Assembly (NCBI GenBank): GCA_017553505.1
Contig: JAFZLD010000014.1
Coordinates: forward strand, 48,415 to 112,414
Direction: 5' to 3'
Length of the DNA: 64,000 nucleotides
Source: Lachnospiraceae bacterium
Lineage (GTDB): Bacteria > Bacillota > Clostridia > Lachnospirales > Lachnospiraceae
Part shown: positions 25,162 through 33,863 of the stretch, piece after piece
Numbering within the stretch: position 1 is the stretch's first letter
How the letters are laid out: each line of letters starts with the position of its first letter
Made by a program: the position numbers and the translations under genes
The notes under the pieces: model-generated
The model's input: the letters and a program-made list of their open reading frames with translations, nothing else
Databases searched by the model: none
What the model was told of the DNA's origin: nothing

Positions 25162-25665
25162 CTATTCTATTGTTATCTTTCGTACCTTTTTAACCTTGGC
25201 TTCCTTGTCGTGTTCTTCCTTAAACACTGTCTTCGCCTTAGTCATGATGCTTTCGAGAAGCTTAAGCTCGTCACCCGTGAGCGAGCCAAGTATTTTCATA
25301 CCGTATGACAGCAGTTCCTCCACCAGGCGGTTAAACTGCGCGCGTCCCTTCTCCGTGAAGGTGATAAGCACCACTCTCTTATCTTCCTTGGAATGCGTGC
25401 GCTCGATAAGACCGTTCTTCTCCATACGGCTCACAATACCCGTCGCCGTATTAAGCGGCACATGAATATACTCGGCGATCTCCGACATATTCACCTCGCC
25501 CTTCTGATAAAGCAGCCAAAAAAGAAGCACCTCATTCTTCGAGCAATTAAGAAAAATATTGCTCCAAAGATCAAGCGATAACAGCTCCTTAATCTCTTCA
25601 ATATAGTCCGTGAAGTTCTTTAACACTTCTTCCGGCTTATCGTTTCGGCTTATTTTAACAGTCAT
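25162..25665 (-). CDS. MarR-family transcriptional regulator
   Basis: A 167-residue winged-helix regulator. The DNA-binding part covers about residues 45-115: NEVLLFWLLYQKGEVNMSEI, then the recognition helix NTATGIVSRMEKNGLI and the wing HSKEDKRVVLITFTEKG. The first and last helices form the dimer domain. MarR proteins usually repress their own and neighbouring genes until a small ligand binds. Matching palindromes before this gene and before the ATPase genes make it the likely regulator of the ArsA-type pair. Confidence 0.9.
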   Translation of the reverse strand: MTVKISRNDKPEEVLKNFTDYIEEIKELLSLDLWSNIFLNCSKNEVLLFWLLYQKGEVNMSEIAEYIHVPLNTATGIVSRMEKNGLIERTHSKEDKRVVLITFTEKGRAQFNRLVEELLSYGMKILGSLTGDELKLLESIMTKAKTVFKEEHDKEAKVKKVRKITIE

Positions 25666-25686
25666 TTCAGGTCCTTATAAAAATGC

Positions 25687-25724
25687 TTCGCGTCTCGAAC
25701 TAAATTAATTCTACACGCGAAGTA
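25687..25724. promoter_or_regulatory. Candidate MarR autoregulatory operator
   Basis: TTCGCGTCTCGAA (25687-25699) and, 11 bp on, CTACACGCGAAGTA (25711-25724), which contains the same half-site in the opposite direction. They lie just upstream of the regulator's start codon. Confidence 0.5.
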
Positions 25725-25769
25725 TTTTTTTGTCAAGGGGTATTTATATGTATTAATCGTCGATCTTCG

Positions 25770-27785
25770 CTAAACGCTTTGTATCTCCTCAATATAAACT
25801 ATTACTCCATGATCGATTATTACCTCATAGCCGGCACCATAAAGGTACTTCTCTAAATAATCCTTCGTGACAAAAGTAGGGTAAATCGAATTATTCAAAC
25901 CCACAATTACCACATCATCAGACACTTTTATCGTTTCAAATACACCGTCTTGCCCAATGACTCCTGCGCCACCGCCGTAACGATTCTCAACTTCCGATCC
26001 AAAATCAACCTCTATGGTACCGTCATTAGATGAATAGTTCTTTAAATCTGCAGGTCTGATAACCACTTTTTCCGGGTAGTTATTTCTATAATTCCAAATA
26101 TCTATAGCATTGTCAGGGTAAAAATCGGTATAGGCAACCGTTGGCTCATTCTCAAGGCCAATCTTTTGAGCATTGAAAGAGCCAAGCAGTTTTTCTTTCC
26201 CTTCAAACGTGGCATACACTTTGATAGTGTCCGGGGATTTCTTACTGTTCTTAAATACCAGATTGATAGCGGATACATCTACATTTGTATCTAGCTCATA
26301 ACAATAGATAAATAACCTCTCTACCTCTATAGCCATATCACCGCAAGGGCCGCCCTCAGGTATAATCTTTACCAAGTCTCCATATTTCATAGCATCTTCA
26401 TCACTGACAGTGACAAGTTTTTCGCTCTCTACGTCCTCGGCGATACATTGATAGAGATTCTTGTCAGCGTCTTCTTCTTTGGACTTAATAAAGAAGGTAT
26501 AGTCATATACCATTTTATTGGAGGATACGTATGGTTTCAGTTGCCCGACGGGCTTCTTGGTTGTTACAGGCACATAAGGATATATCGCATCGCCCACATC
26601 CCCCGGCGGAGTGCTGTCCATAAGATAGTATTCATAAGATTCTACTAACTGACCAAGGCTGTCATACTTTCGAAATCCGTGACCGTCTTCGCCATCACTT
26701 CTTACGGTAGAGCGCTCATACCCTCCGTTTATATCGGTAAATGTATATACAGTCTCGAAATCTACAAAACCTTCCCGTGGCCAATAATATGTGCCGTATT
26801 CTTTGACTTTTCTTCCCAAGTCGTCATATTCGTAATTGAAATCGTCCTGTTCTCCGGCCGCGTATGTCCGAATTTCTTTGACTAGCCTATCCTTGTCATC
26901 ATAGGTATTTTCCCCAAAATTTATACTACCCTGCGAATATTCATAGGAACATTTTATTTCTCTGCCCTTTTCGTCATACTCGTAGCGGCGTATACCTCCG
27001 TCTTTCTCATATTTAATCACACAATTTCCTGACTCATCATATTCATATGTGTCTGCGTTATCGCTTAACAAATACTCTTTTCTGATTAATCTGCCCGAAT
27101 CGTCGTAGATGTAATTGTTTTCATATCGGTATGTGCCCCCGTTCTCGTATTCATAGACCACTTTACCGCTTTCATCAAACTTTCGGTATCGATATCTACC
27201 CTCGCCCCAGTTATCCAGTTGCTCATTCTTTCCGTATTCGGTTGTTGTAGTGTATACACTATCTTCTTTCTTGATTATTCTTCCATGGTCGTCGTACACA
27301 TAATGCATATAAGGAGTCATCTCCTCATTGAGCCCATGATACTCGGTAATGATGTATGAATTATCTCTGATAAATTGCAAAAATACTTCACAGTTCTCGC
27401 TGTCTCTTTTAATCACACAATCTGCAGCCTTAACCGGATCATCCATGCAAAGATAAATATATGCAAGCTTAATAATTGAATCATCATCCTGACTTGTAAA
27501 TTGTTCCAAACATTTCTTGTTAAAGTTCCCATATTTTTCAGCTTCTTCTGCTGCCAGATAAGCCTCTTCGTAATTTTCCTCCTGCACGAATTCCTCAAAC
27601 CTCGCAAAAGCATCTGCAAATAAAGTCTCGCTGTTATCCTCTTCAGACGCACTAACTTCAGCTGCTACCGATGCTGATATTTCTGTGTCCGGTTCGGATT
27701 TTGTCTCCTCTTTCTTTGACCCGCAAGCGCAAGCACTTGAAACAACCAATGCCAATATTAGTAATCCCGCAATCTCTCTTCTCAT
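25770..27785 (-). CDS. Lipoprotein with YD/RHS-type repeats, unknown
   Basis: A 671-residue exported protein. The signal peptide ends near VVSSACACG, with either cysteine a possible lipidation site, followed by an acidic Ser/Glu linker. Residues about 55-145 look like helical TPR-like repeats (EENYEEAYLAAEEAEKYG). Residues about 160-390 hold at least eight YD-type repeats of the form YxYDxxGRxIxK, which in RHS and wall-associated proteins form a beta shell that binds carbohydrate or peptide. The last 240 residues are beta-rich and unrecognised. The ATG at 27785 has a GGGGG ribosome site. The palindrome array lies upstream. Confidence 0.8.
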   Translation of the reverse strand: MRREIAGLLILALVVSSACACGSKKEETKSEPDTEISASVAAEVSASEEDNSETLFADAFARFEEFVQEENYEEAYLAAEEAEKYGNFNKKCLEQFTSQDDDSIIKLAYIYLCMDDPVKAADCVIKRDSENCEVFLQFIRDNSYIITEYHGLNEEMTPYMHYVYDDHGRIIKKEDSVYTTTTEYGKNEQLDNWGEGRYRYRKFDESGKVVYEYENGGTYRYENNYIYDDSGRLIRKEYLLSDNADTYEYDESGNCVIKYEKDGGIRRYEYDEKGREIKCSYEYSQGSINFGENTYDDKDRLVKEIRTYAAGEQDDFNYEYDDLGRKVKEYGTYYWPREGFVDFETVYTFTDINGGYERSTVRSDGEDGHGFRKYDSLGQLVESYEYYLMDSTPPGDVGDAIYPYVPVTTKKPVGQLKPYVSSNKMVYDYTFFIKSKEEDADKNLYQCIAEDVESEKLVTVSDEDAMKYGDLVKIIPEGGPCGDMAIEVERLFIYCYELDTNVDVSAINLVFKNSKKSPDTIKVYATFEGKEKLLGSFNAQKIGLENEPTVAYTDFYPDNAIDIWNYRNNYPEKVVIRPADLKNYSSNDGTIEVDFGSEVENRYGGGAGVIGQDGVFETIKVSDDVVIVGLNNSIYPTFVTKDYLEKYLYGAGYEVIIDHGVIVYIEEIQSV

Positions 27786-27896
27786 ATTGTCCCCCAATAA
27801 GAATTATCTTTCTGAAATTATCATACAACGTAGCGCGCTGTTCGTTTCTTAATTCTTTTTGAAAAAGCAGCTTCTCGCCCCCTATTCCCGCCATTG

Positions 27897-28140
27897 TTAT
27901 CGCAATACGCTGTTTTATCCCTAAACTGCGATAAAAAATCCGCCATTTTTCATGTTATGTCAACCTGTTTATCGCAATATGAAATTTTAGTTTAAACTGC
28001 GATAAGTTTTGGGCATTTTCTTATCGCAATTTCAATTCTTTTTGCGTATTGCGATAAGTAGTTTACATAACACCAGCTTTTGGGGTACTTTTTTATCGCA
28101 GTTTCAATTCTTTTTCAGTATTGCGATAACTAGTTTACAT
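27897..28140. repeat. Array of four TTATCGCA/TGCGATAA palindromes
   Basis: Palindromes at 27897-27934, 27969-28005, 28021-28057 and 28093-28129, each with perfect 8-bp arms TTATCGCA and TGCGATAA and 37-38 bp overall. The first to second and third to fourth are both exactly 72 bp apart. A GTTATGTCAAC word lies between the first two; GTTTACATAAC, in the opposite direction, follows the third and the fourth. The array is therefore roughly symmetric about 28013. The inner 21 bp of the last two are nearly identical. Confidence 0.85.
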
Positions 28141-28171
28141 AACTCAGCTTTAGAGAGCTATTTCTAGCCCG

Positions 28172-28252
28172 ATGAAAGCTATTCTGTGGTAAATGAAAGT
28201 CTTTTAGCGGCATAAAAAGCCATTCCATGGTAAAAGAAAGCCTTTAAGCGAC
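28172..28252. repeat. Pair of 40-bp direct repeats
   Basis: Two imperfect copies side by side. They share a CATTC/TATTC word, then TGGTAAA, GAAAG, CTTT and AGCG at the same spacing. They lie between the palindrome array and the malQ terminator. Confidence 0.6.
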
Positions 28253-28285
28253 AAAAACAGCCGCCGGACACCATCCGACGGCTGC
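28252..28285 (-). terminator. Terminator of the glgP-malQ operon
   Basis: AGCCGTCGGA/TCCGGCGGCT hairpin followed by GUUUUUGU on the minus strand, 27 nt after malQ. Confidence 0.85.
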
Positions 28286-28311
28286 TAAATTACACTTATC
28301 TTCTATTAAAC

Positions 28312-29790
28312 TTACCTCAGGCAGAGCTTCCTAAGCTTATCAATGTCTTTCGCAAGCTTCTTGGTGCAGGCGTTCTTTTTCATGCGCCACTGCCAGTTGC
28401 CGCCTAAGACTGCGGGGGTGTTGATGCGGCCTTCGCCGCCGATGTTAAGGAAGTCCTGCATCGGGATGATTACGGTGTCGCATACGCTCTTGTAGCAGAG
28501 CTCGATGAGCGCCCAGGCCATCTTTGTAGCATCCTCCTCGCGAGCGTAGAAACGCACGTACTCCGCGCATTTTTTGTCGTCCTTGAGCATTCTTTCGTAC
28601 CAGCCGCGGACGGTTTCGTTGTCGTGGGTGCCGGTGTAGATTACGGAGTTGGACGATAAGTTGTGAGGAAGGTACTCGTTGCCGGCGCCGGAGCCGAAGG
28701 CGAACTGCATGATTTTCATGCCGGGGTAGCCGGTACGCTTAACGAGGCGACGCACGGAGTCGGTTAAGAAACCGAGATCCTCGGCGATAATCTGCTTTTC
28801 ACCCAAAGCGTTGTTGATAGCCTTGAACAAATCGTAACCGGGGCCCTTGCGCCACTTACCGTTCTCTGCGGTCTTATCGGTAAAAGGAATCGCATAGAAG
28901 GCATCGAAGCCTCTGAAATGGTCGATTCTTACCACATCATACAAATCGAAGCAGTAAGCAATTCTCTTAATCCACCACGCATAACCGGTCTCGCGGTGCA
29001 CATCCCAGCGGTACAAAGGATTGCCCCAGAGCTGTCCCGTAGGAGCAAAGGGATCCGGAGGGCAGCCTGCCACAGCATTGGGAATGTTCTCTTCATTAAG
29101 GTCGAAGAGCTCGGGACTTGCCCACACATCCGCCGAGTCGAAAGCTACATAAATCGGTATGTCGCCCACAATCTCGACGCCCGCAGCATTGGCATATTTC
29201 TTAAGCGCCTTCCACTGTTTGTTAAAATAAAACTGCTGGAACTTATAAAAGTCAATCTCGGAAGCGAGGCGCTTACGAGCATTCTCCAAAGCCTTAGCCT
29301 TGCGAAGCTTTAAGTCCTCCTCCCACTCGGTCCAGGCGATTCCGCCCTTTTCATCCTTAAGAGCCATGAACAAAGCGTAATCGTCGAGCCAGAATTCATT
29401 GTCCTTCACAAAGCCCTTGTAAGCCTTCAAAGTCTTCACATTGCTGTTTTCGAAAGCCTTGCGAAGAAGCTTGAAACGCTTCTTGTACATATCTTCGTAA
29501 TCTACGTAAGACCCGTCCTTACAAGCATACTTCTTGCAGTCAGCCTCGGTGACGAAGCCTTCCTTCACGAACTCGTCCACGTCGATAAAATAAGGATTAC
29601 CGGCGAAAGTCGAGAACGACTGATAAGGTGAATCACCGTAGCCTGTAGGACCCAGAGGCAATATCTGCCAGAGGCTCTGTCCCGCAGCCTTAAGGAAATC
29701 TACAAATTCATATGCTTCTTTGGAAAAAGAACCTATTCCGTACTTAGACGGAAGTGAAAATATCGGCATCAAAATACCGCATCTTCTCAT
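28312..29790 (-). CDS. malQ: 4-alpha-glucanotransferase (amylomaltase)
   Basis: A 492-residue GH77 enzyme of normal length. The N-terminus GILMPIFSLPSKYGIGSFS and GQSLWQILPLGPTGYGDSPY are family signatures. The catalytic residues lie in VRIDHFRGFDAFY (nucleophile Asp) and IIAEDLGFL (acid/base Glu), with YTGTHDNETVRGW near residue 360. It transfers alpha-1,4-glucan segments between maltodextrins and makes chains long enough for phosphorylase. It is 25 nt downstream of glgP and shares its transcript. Confidence 0.95.
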   Translation of the reverse strand: MRRCGILMPIFSLPSKYGIGSFSKEAYEFVDFLKAAGQSLWQILPLGPTGYGDSPYQSFSTFAGNPYFIDVDEFVKEGFVTEADCKKYACKDGSYVDYEDMYKKRFKLLRKAFENSNVKTLKAYKGFVKDNEFWLDDYALFMALKDEKGGIAWTEWEEDLKLRKAKALENARKRLASEIDFYKFQQFYFNKQWKALKKYANAAGVEIVGDIPIYVAFDSADVWASPELFDLNEENIPNAVAGCPPDPFAPTGQLWGNPLYRWDVHRETGYAWWIKRIAYCFDLYDVVRIDHFRGFDAFYAIPFTDKTAENGKWRKGPGYDLFKAINNALGEKQIIAEDLGFLTDSVRRLVKRTGYPGMKIMQFAFGSGAGNEYLPHNLSSNSVIYTGTHDNETVRGWYERMLKDDKKCAEYVRFYAREEDATKMAWALIELCYKSVCDTVIIPMQDFLNIGGEGRINTPAVLGGNWQWRMKKNACTKKLAKDIDKLRKLCLR

Positions 29791-29815
29791 AATCTAACCC
29801 TCCCTGCGACCAAAC

Positions 29816-32134
29816 TTAATCCATTGACTTTAAGTGCCATACATCTTTGTTGTAATCTTCGATGGTTCTGTCGGATGAGAAGAAGCCGGCCTTCGCGATA
29901 TTGGTAAGCATCATCTTCTTCCACATGGTGCGCTTCTCGTAATCTGCGAAGATCTTATCCTTCATCTCGATGTACTCTTCAAGGTCGAGAAGGGTCATGA
30001 ACCAGTCTTTGTTAAGAAGTTCGTTGTAAAGTCTCTCAAGATTCTCCTTGTGACCTACCTTCATGCACTTGTCGCCTACGATAAAGTCAACTGCGTTCTT
30101 GATAACCTTGGAGTTCTTGTAGAAGTCCTTGGATACGTAGTCAGCCTTCTTGTAGTGGTTGATAACGGTCTTAGAATCCTTACCGAAGAAGTAAATGTTC
30201 TTCTTACCTACAAGGTCTCCGATTTCAACGTTCGCGCCGTCCTTGGTGCCGAGTGTAACCGCACCGTTAAGCATAAACTTCATGTTACCGGTACCTGATG
30301 CCTCCTTGGATGCCAAAGAAATCTGCTCGGAAATATCACATGCGGGAATAATCTTTTCTGCGTAAGAAACGTTGTAGTTCTCTACGAAGAGCACCTTCAT
30401 GTAAGGGCTTACCTCGGGATCGTTGTTGATGATTTCCTGTAAGCAAAGGAGAAGGTGAATTATATCCTGCGCAATTATGTAAGCGGGAGCTGCCTTGGCA
30501 CCGAAGATAAAGGTCATGGGTGTGGAAGGCTTCTTGCCCTTCTTGATTTCAAGGTACTTGTGTATTATGTACAAAGCATTCATCTGCTGACGCTTGTACT
30601 CGTGCATACGCTTGGCCTGTACGTCGAAGATGGAGTGAGGGTCGAGCACAACGCCTTCTTTTTCCTTGATGTAAGCGCAAAGCTCTTTCTTTTTCTCAAA
30701 CTTAATCTCGGCGATGCGGTCGAGAACCATTTCGTTGTCGATGTAGTCCATGAGTTTTTCAAGCTCGGTTGCATCCTTCTTGTAGTAGTTACCGATAAGG
30801 GATGAAATGTAGTCCGAAAGCTCGTGGTTACAGGAAAGAAGCCAGCGACGGAAGGTGATACCGTTGGTCTTGTTGTTGAACTTCTCGGGGTAAATCTTGT
30901 AGAAGTGATTAAGCTCGGTCTTCTTTAAGATTTCTGTGTGAAGGGCAGCAACACCGTTAACGGAGAAGCCGTAGTGGATGTCAATGTGAGCCATGTGCAC
31001 GCGGCCTTCCTTGTCGATGATGTGAAGCTTCTTGCTCGAGTATTTTTCTTTAACCTTTTTATCGAGTTCCTTGATGATGGGAACTAAGTGAGGCACTACC
31101 TTCTCAAGGTAAGCAAGGGGCCACTTCTCGAGTGCTTCTGCGAGGATGGTGTGGTTAGTGTATGCGCAGGTCTTGGATACTACTTCAACGGCCTCGTCAA
31201 AAGTAAATGCCTTGTCGTTCACAAGGATTCTGATAAGCTCGGGGATAATGAGCGTAGGGTGTGTGTCGTTGATCTGAATTACGCAGTAATCGTACATTCT
31301 GCGAAGGTCGTACTGCTTTTCTTTTAACTCTTTTAAGATGAGCTGAGCGGCGTTACTAACCATAAAGTACTGCTGGTAGATTCTAAGTAAGTTGCCGGCT
31401 TCATCGGAGTCATCGGGATAGAGGAAAAGAGTAAGGTTCTTCTCTATATCGGTCTTATCGAAGTCGATGCCCTTGTCTACGATTGACTCGTCAACGGACT
31501 CGATATCGAATAAGTGAAGCTTGTTGGTGCCGCTTCTGTAGCCTACGATGTCGATGTCGTAGAGTTTGGAGTTAACGGTAAGGTTACCGAAGTGTACGGG
31601 GAAAGAAATTCCTGTATCTTCAAGCCAGGACTTGTCTTCAATCCAGTCGTTGGGCTCAGCCTTCTGAAGCTTGTTTCTGAATACCTGCTTGAATAATCCC
31701 AAGTGGTAGTTAAGTCCGATACCGTCGCCCTGATAGCCAAGTGTTGCGATGGAATCAAGGAAACATGCGGCAAGACGACCGAGTCCGCCGTTACCGAGTG
31801 AAGGTTCGGGCTCGAACTCTTCGATTTCTGCAAGGCTCTTGCCGTTCTTGGTAAGAATCTCGTTAATCTTGTCATAAAGACCCATGTTGATAAGGTTGTT
31901 GGAAAGTAACTTACCGATAAGAAACTCTGCGGAAATATAATAAACCTTCTTATCACCCGAAATAGGCTCGGATAACTCGGTCATTTCCTTGGTAAGTGAC
32001 AAAAGAATGTAATAAAGCTCCTTGTTGTCGCAGTCCTTGAGGGACTTTTTGTACGCCTTCTTGGCTCTGTCCTCAAGCTCTGCCTCCATATTCATAAGCA
32101 TAACTTCCTGCTGCATCTCTGCTCTTAAACTCAT
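29816..32134 (-). CDS. glgP: Glycogen/maltodextrin phosphorylase
   Basis: A 772-residue GT35 phosphorylase that releases glucose 1-phosphate from alpha-glucans. Seen: [20 protein letters not shown] near residue 65, [19 protein letters not shown] (about 108-126), and the C-terminal PLP site [19 protein letters not shown] with the lysine that holds pyridoxal phosphate, followed by [12 protein letters not shown]. It starts behind AAGGAGG. It lies between lacI and malQ, so the three form an alpha-glucan utilisation operon. The length is slightly short of the mammalian type, as usual for bacteria. Confidence 0.95.
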   Translation of the reverse strand: MSLRAEMQQEVMLMNMEAELEDRAKKAYKKSLKDCDNKELYYILLSLTKEMTELSEPISGDKKVYYISAEFLIGKLLSNNLINMGLYDKINEILTKNGKSLAEIEEFEPEPSLGNGGLGRLAACFLDSIATLGYQGDGIGLNYHLGLFKQVFRNKLQKAEPNDWIEDKSWLEDTGISFPVHFGNLTVNSKLYDIDIVGYRSGTNKLHLFDIESVDESIVDKGIDFDKTDIEKNLTLFLYPDDSDEAGNLLRIYQQYFMVSNAAQLILKELKEKQYDLRRMYDYCVIQINDTHPTLIIPELIRILVNDKAFTFDEAVEVVSKTCAYTNHTILAEALEKWPLAYLEKVVPHLVPIIKELDKKVKEKYSSKKLHIIDKEGRVHMAHIDIHYGFSVNGVAALHTEILKKTELNHFYKIYPEKFNNKTNGITFRRWLLSCNHELSDYISSLIGNYYKKDATELEKLMDYIDNEMVLDRIAEIKFEKKKELCAYIKEKEGVVLDPHSIFDVQAKRMHEYKRQQMNALYIIHKYLEIKKGKKPSTPMTFIFGAKAAPAYIIAQDIIHLLLCLQEIINNDPEVSPYMKVLFVENYNVSYAEKIIPACDISEQISLASKEASGTGNMKFMLNGAVTLGTKDGANVEIGDLVGKKNIYFFGKDSKTVINHYKKADYVSKDFYKNSKVIKNAVDFIVGDKCMKVGHKENLERLYNELLNKDWFMTLLDLEEYIEMKDKIFADYEKRTMWKKMMLTNIAKAGFFSSDRTIEDYNKDVWHLKSMD

Positions 32135-32176
32135 TTGTAAATCCTCCTTAGATTGGGGTCACGGTAGTCCGTGCTG

Positions 32177-33163
32177 TTAATGGATAACGTCCAGATACTC
32201 GATTCTTACGACTTTGTGAGGAAGAATCACTTCTCTTCCCGCTTCGCCGAGTAACAATTTCTCGGCTTCCTCAACGGCGGTCATCGCAATCTCTGTGAAG
32301 TCCTGCTTGACGGTGGTCATCTGGCGACCCGCATAACCCATAAGGGATATTCCGTCAAAGCCGCATACCGGTCTGAATATGTCCATTTTCGTAAGGGCCA
32401 TCATGGCACCTATTGCACAAAGGTCTGATGCGCATATCACGGCATCGTAGTCGGCGCCGATTTTAAGCACAATCTCGCGGGCTTTTTTCTCACTGAAGTC
32501 TGCCTGCTCCACTTTGAGTGTGAGCTTTTTCTTTTTGCAGAAATCCTTAACCGCCTGCAAACGCTTCTCGCAGACGAAGCTGTTTTTCTTGCCCGACAAA
32601 TACAGTATTTTCTTAGGCTTGTTCATCTTGTAAAGCGCTTCGGCCACGTCATACTGGGCTTTGTACTGGTCTACCCATACGCATGAGGTGCTCTCGCTCA
32701 CAAGGGGTGCGTCTACGCAAACTGTCTTGAATTCGCCGCTTTCCACCAGTTTCATGATTACCTTGTCGTCCTTGGAAAGTCCGAAGATTACTAATGCTTC
32801 GACGTTCTGGGACTTAAGGTAAGCAGTGATTTCCTTAAGGCTCTTGTCCCCCAGCATGGAAAAGAAAAGGGTTATTACGTCCAGTTTCTTCTCTCTGGCC
32901 TTGAGTATCGCGCCGGATAAGTACTGCATGTCCACCTCATCGATGGAGGCGTTGGTCATCTGATTGATTAAGATGGCCACCCTTCCCGGCTGCTTGGAGG
33001 AAAGGGCCGCCGCTACGGCGTTGGGCATAAAGTCAAGCTTCTTGATGGCTTTATTGACCTTGTCCTTGGTCTCCTTGCTTACATTGGGGTAATTGTTTAA
33101 AACCTTGGAAACAGTGGATACGGCAACTCCGGCTTCACGGGCTACGTCTTTGATTCCGGCCAT
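32177..33163 (-). CDS. LacI-family regulator of the alpha-glucan operon
   Basis: A 328-residue repressor. Residues 1-60 are the LacI helix-turn-helix and hinge (IKDVAREAGVAVSTVSKVLN, then KKLDFMPNAVAAALS). The rest is a periplasmic-binding-protein-like sugar sensor (CVWVDQYKAQYDVAEALYKM, FDGISLMGYAGRQMTTVKQD). The ATG at 33163 is chosen over the open frame to 33238 because the family starts there. It is the first gene of lacI-glgP-malQ. Two palindromic operators flank its promoter, so it very probably represses itself and the operon until a maltodextrin-type sugar binds. Confidence 0.92.
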   Translation of the reverse strand: MAGIKDVAREAGVAVSTVSKVLNNYPNVSKETKDKVNKAIKKLDFMPNAVAAALSSKQPGRVAILINQMTNASIDEVDMQYLSGAILKAREKKLDVITLFFSMLGDKSLKEITAYLKSQNVEALVIFGLSKDDKVIMKLVESGEFKTVCVDAPLVSESTSCVWVDQYKAQYDVAEALYKMNKPKKILYLSGKKNSFVCEKRLQAVKDFCKKKKLTLKVEQADFSEKKAREIVLKIGADYDAVICASDLCAIGAMMALTKMDIFRPVCGFDGISLMGYAGRQMTTVKQDFTEIAMTAVEEAEKLLLGEAGREVILPHKVVRIEYLDVIH

Positions 33164-33222
33164 TGCTGTCCTACCTTTCTTATGTGCACGTTTCCGACCT
33201 TCCTGTGTCTGCGGAAAGTCTC

Positions 33223-33293
33223 GGAAACCGTTTTCCATAATTATAATATTATGGCATTAACGGAAAGTCAAGGAAAATTTGGAAAACGTTTTC
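33223..33293 (-). promoter_or_regulatory. Promoter and two LacI-type operators of lacI-glgP-malQ
   Basis: TTGACT (33271-33266) and TATTAT (33248-33243) with 17 bp spacing on the minus strand. A GGAAAACGTTTTC palindrome (33281-33293) lies upstream of the -35 and GGAAACCGTTTTCC (33223-33236) at the expected transcription start. Two operators around one promoter suit looping or steric repression by the encoded LacI protein. The sites also resemble catabolite (CcpA) elements. Confidence 0.75.
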
Positions 33294-33306
33294 TTTTGCC
33301 TGAATT

Positions 33307-33340
33307 AAAAGAGCGAGCACAGGAAATACCCGTCTCGCCC
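33307..33340 (-). terminator. Terminator of the three-helix membrane protein gene
   Basis: GCGAGxCGGG/CCxGxGCTCGC hairpin followed by UCUUUU on the minus strand, downstream of the gene at 33404 and of the repeat at 33356-33423. Confidence 0.6.
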
Positions 33341-33355
33341 ATTATATACATTCTC

Positions 33356-33423
33356 TATAATAATCACCTGAGTGATTTATTATCGGTCGTCTTCAAACAT
33401 GCCTCAGGGGCCTATTTCGACTC
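33356..33423 (-). repeat. Diverged copy of the 69-bp structured repeat
   Basis: On the minus strand this 68-bp stretch has the same layout as the units at 10792: GAG, hairpin A, GAAGACGACCGATAATAAA core, hairpin B. Hairpin B arms are TCAC/GTGA here against CGCT/AGCG there, so pairing is kept while sequence changes. The first 20 bp overlap the last codons of the gene at 33404; the rest is its 3' untranslated region. Confidence 0.75.
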
Positions 33424-33835
33424 TGTTGTATAACCTATAATTCTCTATCTCTATGATTACGGTGCTTATGATTACGATAACCGCTCCGCATACCGCAACC
33501 CTGTAATCGATGTAGCATGTCCAGAAGTACTTGCTGAGTGCCAGAAGTGCTAAGGCTAAGAGGCCTATCAGTGTATCGTAGTGAAAGAAACCGCGCTGCT
33601 TCTTTAAGTCTTCCGGTGAAAGTCCCATGTCCTCAATGCCGCCTGCAAGCGCCTTGCGAATACGACCTACTCTGGCAATTGCGTAGATGCCGTACATTGC
33701 GATGATGCAAAGGATGGTCCAGTGAATATTGCAATGTGCGGCGGCCGTCTCAGGTACCGCTTCATCTTCAATTTCCGTAACGCTGCCCACAACTGTGCTA
33801 ATCAGCCACATTGCCTTGGCAAGTAATGCATTCAT
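33404..33835 (-). CDS. Three-helix membrane protein, unknown
   Basis: A 143-residue protein with three hydrophobic segments (about residues 5-20, 35-55 and 87-130; the last may be two helices) and a short cytoplasmic loop (GRIRKALAGGIEDMGLSPED). No family recognised. The ATG at 33835 is chosen over the open frame to 33904 because the upstream stretch is part of a candidate structured RNA (33864-33954). Its last codons fall in a dispersed repeat, so the C-terminus may have been changed by insertion of that repeat. Confidence 0.6.
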   Translation of the reverse strand: MNALLAKAMWLISTVVGSVTEIEDEAVPETAAAHCNIHWTILCIIAMYGIYAIARVGRIRKALAGGIEDMGLSPEDLKKQRGFFHYDTLIGLLALALLALSKYFWTCYIDYRVAVCGAVIVIISTVIIEIENYRLYNRVEIGP

Positions 33836-33863
33836 AGTGTCATTCCCAAAGTTAATTGTATGT

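Larger units (their letters stand above)
27786..28311. other. Long intergenic region rich in palindromes
   Basis: A 526-bp stretch without a supported gene. In order it holds the leader of the lipoprotein gene, four TTATCGCA palindromes with GTTTACATAAC words, a pair of 40-bp direct repeats and the malQ terminator. No clear promoter was assigned. Confidence 0.7.

Noticed and set aside
27897-28129. DnaA box cluster or replication origin
   Set aside because: TTATCGCA matches only the first five bases of the TTATNCACA box; there is no dnaA or dnaN and no AT-rich unwinding region nearby.
27897-28140. CRISPR array
   Set aside because: The repeated units are palindromes at unequal distances, the intervals between them are themselves repeated, and no cas genes are present.
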